Positions 33,830-41,795 of a stretch of DNA of 64,000 nt are shown in pieces. Where the stretch lies: contig NZ_JBAXHI010000001.1 of assembly GCF_037138995.1 (NCBI RefSeq), positions 62,001 to 126,000 on the forward strand, read 5' to 3'. The notes below the pieces were generated by a model. It searched no databases. It had not been told where the DNA came from and saw only the letters and a program-made list of their open reading frames with translations. Each line of letters begins with the position of its first letter. Within the stretch, counting starts at the first letter, position 1. The translations under genes and the position numbers were made by a program. This stretch comes from Chlorohelix sp037138995 (GTDB lineage Bacteria > Chloroflexota > Chloroflexia > Chloroheliales > Chloroheliaceae).

Positions 33830-34714
33830 CTATGTAGTCGTCTTTCGCTTAATCTGAATTACTTCGTTCAGGCTTCCGATGCGATAGCCATCTAAATCAA
33901 GCGCCACATAGCTGTAACCAAGCCGATGCAAACCCTCAGTTACCTGAGTACGGATGGGTTCCTGCACAAAAAGAGGCAAATCGGCGGGCGAAACTTCGAG
34001 ACGTGCCATTTTATCGTAGTGGCGCACGCGCACCCCGCTAAAGCCCAAATCCTGTAGTAGTTCTTCCGCTTTGCCAATTATCTCCAGCGCCTCAACCGTA
34101 ACCGTAGAGCCGTATGGAATACGCGAACTGAGACATGCCGCAGCAGGCTTGTTCCAAGTAGGCAAGCCAAGCGTCTTTGATAGGGCGCGAATATCTAATT
34201 TACCCAACCCTGCTTCTTGCAAAGGGCTACGCACTTGCAACTCTTTGGCAGCCTTCATACCGGGGCGGTAGTCGCCCATATCGTCTAGGTTAAACCCATC
34301 GGCGACAAATTTAAATCCGCCACTCGCCGCTATTTCACTAAGTTCCGAAAAAAGCGTGTTTTTGCAGAAATAACAGCGTTGTGGGCTGTTTTCCACATAT
34401 CCAGCACGCTCCATTTCGTTGGTCTGAGTAATAATCAGCCGCGCTCCCATTTCTTCGGCATGCTTGCGGGCAAGCGCAATCTCACGGGGGGGTATGCTTG
34501 GCGAAATTGCAAGGCAACCTGCCGCATTCTCCGCGCCAAGCGTCAGGTCGGCAACTTTAAGCAACAAAGCACTGTCAACGCCGCCACTGTAAGCAACCAA
34601 GACCGATTCCATTTCAAGCAAGATACGCTGCAAATGTTCAGCTTTTTCGGCAAGCTCAGTCTCAAGCTCACCAAAAGGATTAATTATTCTATTATTAGCA
34701 AAATCTATAGTCAT
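33830..34714 (-). CDS. larE: LarE ATP-dependent sacrificial sulfur transferase
   Basis: A 294-residue PP-loop enzyme. It has AYSGGVDSAL (residues 41-50) for ATP, and Cys194 in KPAAACLSSRIPYG, the place of the sacrificial cysteine of Lactiplantibacillus LarE. CYFC at 114-117 is a further conserved pair. LarE adds sulfur to the pyridinium-dicarboxylate precursor of the nickel-pincer cofactor of lactate racemase. LarC, which inserts the nickel, is in this window at 50934. LarB and LarA are not seen. Whether a single Cys or a cluster-binding set is used cannot be told here. Confidence 0.93.
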   Translation of the reverse strand: MTIDFANNRIINPFGELETELAEKAEHLQRILLEMESVLVAYSGGVDSALLLKVADLTLGAENAAGCLAISPSIPPREIALARKHAEEMGARLIITQTNEMERAGYVENSPQRCYFCKNTLFSELSEIAASGGFKFVADGFNLDDMGDYRPGMKAAKELQVRSPLQEAGLGKLDIRALSKTLGLPTWNKPAAACLSSRIPYGSTVTVEALEIIGKAEELLQDLGFSGVRVRHYDKMARLEVSPADLPLFVQEPIRTQVTEGLHRLGYSYVALDLDGYRIGSLNEVIQIKRKTTT

Positions 34715-34749
34715 TTTATTAATATTCCTGATTGGTATTAGGCAAAACA

Positions 34750-34779
34750 GCTATATTCTTCAGGTTAGCACAGCGTCAA
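34750..34779 (-). promoter_or_regulatory. Promoter of larE-JAMM operon
   Basis: On the minus strand TTGACG (34779-34774) and TATAGC (34755-34750) are separated by 18 bases, about 35 bases upstream of the larE start. Confidence 0.5.
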
Positions 34780-34786
34780 ACCCAAA

Positions 34787-35191
34787 TCAACCCTCCAGAA
34801 TGTTCTCAACCACTTCAAGCCGTTCGAGTAAGCCGCTCCGGTTGAATTGTACCGCTACCAAATCGTAGCGACATTCCGGCGGCTCACCATGTGCATCATA
34901 TAATTCAGGATGAGCTTGTAGATACAAGTCACCTAACAAGTGCAGGGTTCGCAGCTTGCGGGATGTCAGAGACTCTTCGGGGCTACCGGATTGGTCGCCA
35001 CGTCTTGTACGCACTTCTACAAAAACAAGGCATTTTCCCTGCCAAGCCACTAGGTCAAATTCACCATAACGGCAACGCCAGTTTGCCTCTATAATTTTGT
35101 AACCCACCGCCGCTAATTTCTCGGAAGCCAAACGCTCCCCAAGGTCTCCCAATTTTTTGCGGGCTTTAGAGTCAGGTTGGTGCCTATCCAT
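34787..35191 (-). CDS. yraN: YraN/UPF0102-family endonuclease-like protein
   Basis: A 134-residue protein with the family pattern LGDLGERLASEKLAAVGYKI, then ANWRCRYGEFDLVAWQGKCLVFVEVRTR (the Glu-Asp-Glu-x-Arg nuclease-like core), SLTSRKLRTL and RYDLVAV. The family has a Holliday-junction-resolvase-like fold; function unproven. ATG at 35191 with GAGAG nine bases before it is chosen. ATG at 35224 is in frame but has only a palindrome upstream. It is divergent from rnhB, its common neighbour in many bacteria. Confidence 0.9.
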   Translation of the reverse strand: MDRHQPDSKARKKLGDLGERLASEKLAAVGYKIIEANWRCRYGEFDLVAWQGKCLVFVEVRTRRGDQSGSPEESLTSRKLRTLHLLGDLYLQAHPELYDAHGEPPECRYDLVAVQFNRSGLLERLEVVENILEG

Positions 35192-35224
35192 AATTATACG
35201 CTCTCTAGGTTGCGAAACGCTCAT

Positions 35225-35242
35225 GCAAAGTGTAAACTTTGC
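35225..35242. repeat. Perfect palindrome between yraN and rnhB
   Basis: GCAAAGT (35225-35231) and ACTTTGC (35236-35242) with a four-base centre. It lies between two divergent genes and could be an operator or the base of a small hairpin. Confidence 0.4.
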
Positions 35243-35273
35243 TTAGATTGATGTCAACAAAGAATTCTTACTT

Positions 35274-35915
35274 ATGCCAATATTTCCAAATCTTGAATTT
35301 GAACAAGCCCTTTGGCTAGAGGGGAAAATCCGCCTAGTAGGCTTGGATGAGGTTGGGCGTGGCGCTTATACTGCCAGTGTAGTAGCAGCAGCGGTAATCT
35401 TGCCCAACGATGAAAAAGCCCTCTCTGGGTTAGCCAGTGTACGTGACAGCAAAATGCTATCGCGTGAAGCGCGTGTGCGCCTTGTTTCGGTAATCCGTCA
35501 AACGGCGGTTGCCTACGGTATAGGAGCAGCCTCCCCTGCCGAAATCGAACGATTCAATATCCGAGGGGCTACCGCATTGGCGATGAAACGCGCCTTGAAC
35601 AGAATCGGAGCATACGACCATCTGCTGGTTGATGGTTTGCGGGTAAAAGAGCTAGGTTTGGAACAGCAAACCGCCATTGTGAAAGGCGACGCGCTGTGCC
35701 TCTCCATTGCATGCGCTTCCGTAATCGCTAAAGTTTGCCGCGATGGGCTGATGTACAAACTGGCAGCGCGTTATCCCGGCTACGGCTGGGAAAACAATGT
35801 TGGATACGGTACGCCCGAACACATAGAAGGGCTAAATCGTCTTGGAATTACGCCGCATCACCGCCGCAGTTTTGCCCCGATTCGCGCATTACTACGGTGT
35901 GACGATAGCGCATAA
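35274..35915 (+). CDS. rnhB: Ribonuclease HII
   Basis: A 213-residue protein with the RNase HII catalytic acids: Asp25-Glu26 in LVGLDEVGRGAYTASVVAA, Asp in DHLLVDGL, and the later Asp in SVIAKVCRDGLM. The closing part YGWENNVGYGTPEHIEGLNRLGITPHHRRSF is typical. It cuts RNA at RNA-DNA junctions and starts removal of misinserted ribonucleotides. It precedes murG by 24 bases on the same strand. Confidence 0.95.
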   Translation: MPIFPNLEFEQALWLEGKIRLVGLDEVGRGAYTASVVAAAVILPNDEKALSGLASVRDSKMLSREARVRLVSVIRQTAVAYGIGAASPAEIERFNIRGATALAMKRALNRIGAYDHLLVDGLRVKELGLEQQTAIVKGDALCLSIACASVIAKVCRDGLMYKLAARYPGYGWENNVGYGTPEHIEGLNRLGITPHHRRSFAPIRALLRCDDSA

Positions 35916-35939
35916 ACCAACACTAAAGGAACGGGAATT

Positions 35940-37115
35940 TTGAGTAGAGAAATCCGCATACTGGTTACGGGCGGTGGTACAGGTGGGCATGTGACTCCGG
36001 CAATAGCGGTAGTCCGCGCCATCCGTGAGCAAGCGCAAAATACCGCTTGGAAGCCTGTATTCCGCTATCTGGGCAATAAACGCGGCATCGAAAGCAAATT
36101 GGCAGTCGAAGCGGGCATCGAATTTGAAGGCGTAGAAAGTGGCAAGTTGCGCCGCGCTTATAACTTGCGTGGTTACTTTACTCGTGAGAATATCGCCGAT
36201 GCTTTCCGAATCCCGGTTGGTATCGTGCAAGCACTCTGGAAAGTGTGGAAGTTTCATCCCCATGTGGTTTTAAGTACCGGAGGCTATGTCAGTGTGCCGC
36301 CTGTAATAGCCGCTTGGTTATTGCGAGTCCCGGTTATAACCCACGAACAAACCGTCCAAATTGGTCTTGCCAACCGGATAACGGCGCGGTTTGCCCGCAC
36401 TATAGCCCTGACATTTGAAGGAGCAGCGCAGGAACTACCGCCCCGCTTACGGCGCAAAACTAGAGTAACAGGCAACCCGGTACGTTCTATAATTTTTAAG
36501 GGTGACAAAGAAAAAGCAATAGCCCATTGTAGTTTTGACTCTTCCGATAATCACCTACAAACCATTTATATAACCGGAGGGGCGCAAGGAGCGCGTATCA
36601 TCAACCGAGCGATAGAGGCAGTTTTAGGCGAGTTGCTGCAATTTTGCCGAATTATGCACCAATGCGGGCAACAACCCGCAGGCGATGAGCAGGATTACGA
36701 CCGCTTGGCAAAAGTAGAAAGCAGGTTGCCTACACAGTTGCGCCACCGCTACTGGCTAACCCGTTTTGTGGGAGATGAAATCGGAGATGTGTTCGCCCTT
36801 ACCAACTTGGTAATCAGTCGCGCTGGCGCAGGAACGGTTACTGAGGTTTCGGCATTGGGTAAACCAGCGATTTTCATCCCCCTAGTGCCAACCGGCGGTG
36901 ATGAGCAAACGCGCAATGCGAAGCGTAGCGTTGAAGCGGGCGCAGCAGTTATTATCCCACAAGCAGAATTGAACGGGGAGCGTTTGCTGGATGAAATCAA
37001 GAAGCTTCTAAAGAATACCCAACAACTTGAAGCAATGGGCAAAGCCGCGCTAACGCTGGCACGCCCTAACGCAGCGCATGATTTGGCGCAAGTTGTTTTG
37101 CAGGCTGTTTTATAA
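35940..37115 (+). CDS. murG: UDP-GlcNAc:undecaprenyl-PP-MurNAc-pentapeptide GlcNAc transferase MurG
   Basis: A 391-residue GT-B enzyme, slightly longer than usual. The start is a TTG at 35940 with AAAGGA upstream. It has the N-terminal GGGTGGHVTPAIAVV loop, VLSTGGYVSVPPVIAA and VITHEQTVQIGLANR, then TGGAQGARIINRAI and RAGAGTVTEVSALGKPAIFIP with GGDEQTRNA. It makes lipid II at the inner face of the membrane. It is not in a division/cell-wall cluster here but behind rnhB and before a phospholipase D gene. Confidence 0.95.
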   Translation: MSREIRILVTGGGTGGHVTPAIAVVRAIREQAQNTAWKPVFRYLGNKRGIESKLAVEAGIEFEGVESGKLRRAYNLRGYFTRENIADAFRIPVGIVQALWKVWKFHPHVVLSTGGYVSVPPVIAAWLLRVPVITHEQTVQIGLANRITARFARTIALTFEGAAQELPPRLRRKTRVTGNPVRSIIFKGDKEKAIAHCSFDSSDNHLQTIYITGGAQGARIINRAIEAVLGELLQFCRIMHQCGQQPAGDEQDYDRLAKVESRLPTQLRHRYWLTRFVGDEIGDVFALTNLVISRAGAGTVTEVSALGKPAIFIPLVPTGGDEQTRNAKRSVEAGAAVIIPQAELNGERLLDEIKKLLKNTQQLEAMGKAALTLARPNAAHDLAQVVLQAVL

Positions 37116-37148
37116 TCTATTCCTTTTACAGAGAGGAGTCCACACTAG

Positions 37149-38411
37149 ATGGCTGGTAATCAAGGTAATAAAAACGATCCTGAAAATTATGTGCCACAGC
37201 GAGAACGCACCATCAAGACATTACTTGTCTCCGGTATCGCGTTAATTGTGGTAGCAGCTATCGCGATTGTAGCATTGTTGGCGCTAGGCGGTAGCCAAAC
37301 CCCTACCGCCGTAGTAACGGCTGAAGCTACCGAAAACCCACAGCAAGAGGTTAGTAGCGTTTTGGATACAACCCCCAAAGCTATCGAAAGTGCTGTAGTT
37401 GAGGGTGCGCTTGGCTCAGGTGGTTACTATAAAACCGATTGGTACTGGTTATACTTTACTGCGCCTGTTTACCCGGATAATCCTAACAATCACAAAGGCG
37501 GTCTTGACCAATACTTAACTAATTTCATCAGTACCGCCCAAAGCACCGTTGATATAGCCGATTATGACTTTGATTTGGCAAACGTAGCGGACGCAATGGT
37601 AGCTGCCGCAAAGCGAGGCGTGCGGGTGCGAATGGTTACAGACACCGATACCCTCACCAATAAAGACAAAAATATTCAAGCGGCTTTCGATAAACTGAAA
37701 AAAGCCAATATCCCTATTGTGGATGATCAACGCGGGGCGATTATGCACAACAAGTTCACGGTGGTGGATAATAAGGTGGTCTCTACCGGAAGCTGGAATT
37801 ACACCGATGGCGATACTTATCACCTAAATAATAATGTGATTTTTATTACAAACCAACAATTGGCGCAAAATTATACTACCGAATTTGAGAAAATGTTCAC
37901 CAAGAAGCAGTTCGGACCGAACAAAGATAAAGGCGTACCCTATCCTTCTCTGCTCCTCGGAAACACCAAAATTGAGAATTATTTTTCAGCCGAAGATGGA
38001 GTTGCCCAAAAGATTGTAGATAAAATCGGCGCTGCTAAATCCAGCATTTATTTTATGGCTTTCTCCTTTACTCATAACGGAATCGGCAAAGCCATTATGG
38101 ATAAAGCAAAAGCAGGGGTGAAAGTCGGTGGCGTTTTTGAAACTACCGGTTCACAAACCGTTTATTCTCAGTACAAAAAAATGCTGGAGCAAAAGCTGGA
38201 CGTTTATACGGACGGCAATCCTTGGGTTATGCACCACAAGGTTATTATCATAGATGAGCATATCACAATCTTTGGCTCATTTAACTTCAGCGACAACGCC
38301 GACAAGTCCAATGATGAAAATTTGCTAATTATTGACGATGAAGGGCTGGCTAAAGCCTTCAAAACCGAATATGACCGGGTATTGGAAGTGGCTAAAGCTA
38401 AAAAGAAATAG
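37149..38411 (+). CDS. Exported phospholipase D-like protein with two HKD motifs
   Basis: A 420-residue protein. AGAGAGGAG lies about nine bases before the ATG. A membrane anchor spans residues 26-47 (LLVSGIALIVVAAIAIVALLAL), so the rest is outside. Two HKD motifs are seen: MHNKFTVVD with TGSWNYTDGD near residue 199, and MHHKVIIID with FGSFNFSDNADKSNDEN near 361. These are complete catalytic halves of the PLD superfamily, whose members act on phospholipids or nucleic acid backbones. The short single-domain length and close HKD spacing resemble Nuc-type endonucleases joined in tandem. The substrate is unknown. Confidence 0.88.
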   Translation: MAGNQGNKNDPENYVPQRERTIKTLLVSGIALIVVAAIAIVALLALGGSQTPTAVVTAEATENPQQEVSSVLDTTPKAIESAVVEGALGSGGYYKTDWYWLYFTAPVYPDNPNNHKGGLDQYLTNFISTAQSTVDIADYDFDLANVADAMVAAAKRGVRVRMVTDTDTLTNKDKNIQAAFDKLKKANIPIVDDQRGAIMHNKFTVVDNKVVSTGSWNYTDGDTYHLNNNVIFITNQQLAQNYTTEFEKMFTKKQFGPNKDKGVPYPSLLLGNTKIENYFSAEDGVAQKIVDKIGAAKSSIYFMAFSFTHNGIGKAIMDKAKAGVKVGGVFETTGSQTVYSQYKKMLEQKLDVYTDGNPWVMHHKVIIIDEHITIFGSFNFSDNADKSNDENLLIIDDEGLAKAFKTEYDRVLEVAKAKKK

Positions 38412-38426
38412 CAGCGTCACTTTTAC

Positions 38427-38454
38427 TCCGCACCGCGTTTGGTGCGGATTTTTT
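38427..38454 (+). terminator. Terminator of the phospholipase D gene
   Basis: TCCGCACC (38427-38434) pairs with GGTGCGGA (38441-38448), six-base loop, followed by six Ts. Confidence 0.88.
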
Positions 38455-38523
38455 ATGCTCAAAATATCGGTTATAATGAATTGGAGTTTCCCCGTTTCAT
38501 AAGCTGGAAGGAATATTGAAAAT

Positions 38524-41523
38524 ATGTTGCAGGCTGGAGACGTAATCAGTGGAACCTATCGGCTAGAGCGAAGATTGGGAAAAGGCGGTATGGGCGAAGT
38601 TTGGCTGGCACACCATAACCTCCTTGATGAGTCACGTGCAATCAAGATTGTATTGGGTGAACTTGCAGAAAACACCCAATTACGAGATAGGTTTGTGCGG
38701 GGAGAAGCCCGTAATGCACTGCGATTGGAGCGACATCCCAATATAGTGCGGGTTTATGAGCTTAGCCAACACAAAAATATGCCTTACATGGTCATGGAAT
38801 ATGTGGAAGGCAAAAGCCTACGCGACCTCATGAATCTGCGTAAACCGATGCCCCTCTTTGAAACGGGCGAGATTCTGCGACAGGTTGCCGCTGGACTGGA
38901 AGCCGCACACCGACAAGGGATGATTCACCGAGACATTAAACCTGCCAACGTTCTGATTGACGAGAAAAACGGAAATATTGCCAAACTTACCGATTTCGGA
39001 CTGGTCAAAAACCTTGATTCGGATGGCGATAGCGGCTTGACCGCAACCGGGCAGTATATGGGAACGCCCTTTTATATGGCACCTGAACAAGCGCATGGTA
39101 ATGCCGACAAACGCAGCGACATTTATTCGCTGGGCGCAATGGTTTATGAGATGTTGGCAGGGCGACCACCCTTCATCGGAGCTACCACTTCCGTAATCGT
39201 GCAACATGTCACCACGCCACCGCCACCTTTGAGGGAATTTAACCCCACCGTGCCGGCTGATGTGCAAAATGTAATTCTACGCGCCCTTGCCAAAACCCCC
39301 GAAGACCGTTTCCAGAGCGCTACCGAATTTTACACGGCTTATCAGCATGCCCTTAATATAAGCAACCCTAATTATAGTGAAAAAACTACGCCACTTGGTA
39401 TGGTAGAGCCAATGCCGAATCCTAGCACCTTTGATATGTACCAGAATCCACAAACCCCATCCTCCCCAAATCCGGCGCATATTTCGGGCGCGAATACCCC
39501 ACCTGACCTGAAATTGCCTAACGTAGCCAACCAAACACCTACGCCTACACCCACAGGTGAAAAATTCGGGAAAATGCCGTTATTAGTGATTATAGGCAGT
39601 GTAATCTTAATTCTGGCTACCGTGGTTGCAATGCTGCTGCTGATAGTTTCAGGCAATTCGAGCAGCAGTTCCAATGGCGCTTCCGCCGTCACCATCGGCG
39701 CATTTCGTCCAATAACAGCTTCTTACCCTTTACCTACGCGAAACGGTGAATCCAGAATCTTGGCGGGAGTTCCTCAGAACAATATAACTGCAATGGATAT
39801 TTCACCGGATGGAAGTGTAATTGCAACAAGTTATAGCAATGCAACGTTAATAACATGGCGTGCTGAAACGGGAAAAGAGTTAACCCGACTGACAGGTTTT
39901 AATGGCTCCGTAAACGGGTTACGCTTCTCACAAGATGGAAAGCAACTATTGGGATGCGGTTCAGCTAGTTCTTTGCTTATTTGGAATATGCCCGATGGTA
40001 AAATCCTACGTACTTTAGAGGGTCAAACCGTCACTGCGGTGGCTTGTGATTTTATAAATAGCGGTAAAACCGTGTATTCAATAGCCGAAGATAACTCGCG
40101 CCGTCAGTGGGAGCTAAACAACCCCGGCAATACCCCTGCTAATGTGCAACCCGGACAAAGGCTCGAATCCAATCTGGTAACTTTCTCGCCCGATGGCAAA
40201 TTCGTAGCGGTGATTGATAAGCCACAAAATCTTTCCATTACCAACCTTACTACCTTTAGTGAAGCGGGGCGGATTGCCTTACAAACTAACGAGAATATTA
40301 CGGCGGTTGCCTTCAGCCCTTCGGGTAATGTACTGGCTACTGCGGTTGACGATGGTTCTTTACGCTTCTGGAATATTATCGCCAATCAAAATACAATGAG
40401 CTTTAACCCTTCAGTAAAACTAGCATTACCTAATACGGAAACGCTATCAGCATTGTTATATACACCGGATGGGAAATTTCTCATTGCAGGTAATAGCGAG
40501 GGACACTTGGAAGTATGGGAGGCTGAACAGGGTAAGCAAATTGCAGAGTCTAACCCCCATGAACGTAGCATAACCCGCCTTAAGTTGATGCCCGGCTCTA
40601 AACAAGTGGTAACTGCTTCAAACGATAATACGGTTGCCATCAGCACGTTAGAGGGGCTAAAGCTGGACAAAAGCATAGGCTCGGCATCCTCACCAGCGAG
40701 AACTATGGCACTTTCACCAGAAGGGCAACAGGTTGCTTTTACCCAAAACAAAAAAATCGTACTATTCGACCTTGCAAAAGGTACTATCCGCTATCAGTTA
40801 GAAGGTCATAAAAACACGCCCTATAATCTGGCTTTCTCGCTAGATGGCAAGCGGCTTGTCTCAACCTCCTACGATGAGCTATTGCTATGGGATACAGAAG
40901 CTGGCAAGCAAGCGGAGATTGCACAATTCGATAATGCCATCGGAGGCATTGCTTTTTCGCCGGATGGTAAAAAGCTGGCGGTTGGCTCTTACAAACAGGT
41001 TTATCTTTATGATACAAGCAATTACCGAATTGCCAAAGAATTAAAGCCGAACACACAGGAAGAAATCAGCGCCACCAGCCTAGCATTTTCAGATAACCAG
41101 ACTCTGGCGCTGGTATGGGGCAATAAAAATACCTATCTTTGGAATATAAATGGCAACGAACAACCAAAATTGCTGACCAAAGAAGATGATAATATCGCCA
41201 CTCTGGCGATTTCGCCTGATAAAAAACTTCTCGCGGTAGGTAGCAGCGGTAAGGTGCGTATGTACGACCTGCCAAGCGGCAAGGAAAGGCTTTTGCTAGA
41301 CACAAAAGATTATGCGGTGCGACAATTGACTTTTGACTCATCGGGAAAGCGGCTTGCGGCTGCGCTACCGGGCAATAATATAATAATCTGGCAATTGTTG
41401 AATCAAACTCCGGTCAGCCTGCAAGGGCATCAGGATAGCATTACAGGCTTTGCCTTCGTACTGGATGAGAACTATGGCTTAAGCGCATCGGAGGATGGCA
41501 CACTGCGAATCTGGAAAGTTTAA
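38524..41523 (+). CDS. Membrane Ser/Thr protein kinase with WD40 sensor domain
   Basis: A 999-residue protein. The PknB-type kinase domain (about 12-275) has LGKGGMGEVW, catalytic Lys in RAIKIV, VMEYVEGKSL, IHRDIKPANVLID, TDFGLVK and YMAPEQAHG. A Pro/Thr/Asn-rich linker leads to one membrane helix at about 352-376 (LVIIGSVILILATVVAMLLL). The outer 600 residues are WD40 repeats, about 12 to 14 by eye (ITAMDISPDGSVIATSY, VAFSPSGNVLATAVDDGSLRFW and so on), enough for two propellers. The kinase therefore faces the cytosol and the propellers the outside. A TATAAT at 38472-38477 lies upstream. Confidence 0.94.
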   Translation: MLQAGDVISGTYRLERRLGKGGMGEVWLAHHNLLDESRAIKIVLGELAENTQLRDRFVRGEARNALRLERHPNIVRVYELSQHKNMPYMVMEYVEGKSLRDLMNLRKPMPLFETGEILRQVAAGLEAAHRQGMIHRDIKPANVLIDEKNGNIAKLTDFGLVKNLDSDGDSGLTATGQYMGTPFYMAPEQAHGNADKRSDIYSLGAMVYEMLAGRPPFIGATTSVIVQHVTTPPPPLREFNPTVPADVQNVILRALAKTPEDRFQSATEFYTAYQHALNISNPNYSEKTTPLGMVEPMPNPSTFDMYQNPQTPSSPNPAHISGANTPPDLKLPNVANQTPTPTPTGEKFGKMPLLVIIGSVILILATVVAMLLLIVSGNSSSSSNGASAVTIGAFRPITASYPLPTRNGESRILAGVPQNNITAMDISPDGSVIATSYSNATLITWRAETGKELTRLTGFNGSVNGLRFSQDGKQLLGCGSASSLLIWNMPDGKILRTLEGQTVTAVACDFINSGKTVYSIAEDNSRRQWELNNPGNTPANVQPGQRLESNLVTFSPDGKFVAVIDKPQNLSITNLTTFSEAGRIALQTNENITAVAFSPSGNVLATAVDDGSLRFWNIIANQNTMSFNPSVKLALPNTETLSALLYTPDGKFLIAGNSEGHLEVWEAEQGKQIAESNPHERSITRLKLMPGSKQVVTASNDNTVAISTLEGLKLDKSIGSASSPARTMALSPEGQQVAFTQNKKIVLFDLAKGTIRYQLEGHKNTPYNLAFSLDGKRLVSTSYDELLLWDTEAGKQAEIAQFDNAIGGIAFSPDGKKLAVGSYKQVYLYDTSNYRIAKELKPNTQEEISATSLAFSDNQTLALVWGNKNTYLWNINGNEQPKLLTKEDDNIATLAISPDKKLLAVGSSGKVRMYDLPSGKERLLLDTKDYAVRQLTFDSSGKRLAAALPGNNIIIWQLLNQTPVSLQGHQDSITGFAFVLDENYGLSASEDGTLRIWKV

Positions 41524-41576
41524 TTATAAAACCAAATATGGGATTAGTACGCTCTTGGGGATGAGTCGCGCACCCC

Positions 41577-41605
41577 TTGACATGGTTCATGAATTAGGTT
41601 ATAAT
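41577..41605 (+). promoter_or_regulatory. Perfect consensus promoter of a small-RNA candidate
   Basis: TTGACA (41577-41582), 17-base spacer, TATAAT (41600-41605): both boxes match the housekeeping consensus exactly, the best promoter I find in the window. No plausible gene starts downstream before the terminator at 41717. Confidence 0.85.
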
Positions 41606-41611
41606 GCGCTT

Positions 41612-41753
41612 GAGTTTGAAAATTACGGTAAGTCGCCCTCCTCCCGACAAGTGGACGAGCAAACCTTTTTCAAACGCGAGTCTGCCGACCCCACAATTAG
41701 AATGGCAGTACAAGCAAAACCCCGGTTTGTGAGCAACTGGGGTTTGATTTTTT
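41612..41753 (+). ncRNA. Candidate small regulatory RNA with C-rich anti-SD loop
   Basis: About 142 bases between a perfect consensus promoter and a strong terminator, with no supported coding frame. Predicted parts: a nine-pair helix GTTTGAAAA (41614-41622) with TTTTCAAAC (41667-41675) right at the 5' end; within it a hairpin GTCG/CGAC (41632-41648) whose nine-base loop is CCCTCCTCC (41636-41644); then a hairpin CTGCC (41682-41686) with GGCAG (41704-41708); then the terminator. The loop resembles the anti-Shine-Dalgarno end of 16S rRNA and could pair with GGAGG ribosome sites. It matches no RNA family I know (not 6S, SRP, tmRNA or RNase P). Confidence 0.7.
41717..41753 (+). terminator. Terminator of the small-RNA candidate
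   Basis: AAACCCC (41717-41723) pairs with GGGGTTT (41739-41745), followed by GA and six Ts (41748-41753). It may also end read-through from the kinase gene. Confidence 0.88.
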
Positions 41754-41795
41754 CATAAGAAAATTGCCTCTACCTGCGTAAAAATCCGTTCAGCT

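Noticed and set aside
41608..41715. GCTTG (41608-41612) pairing with CAAGC (41711-41715) as a closing stem of the small RNA
   Set aside because: Four of the five bases lie upstream of the transcription start expected from the -10 box.
41495..41758. Open frame of 87 codons across the small-RNA candidate
   Set aside because: It starts inside the kinase gene in another frame, has no ribosome site, and runs through the promoter and terminator.
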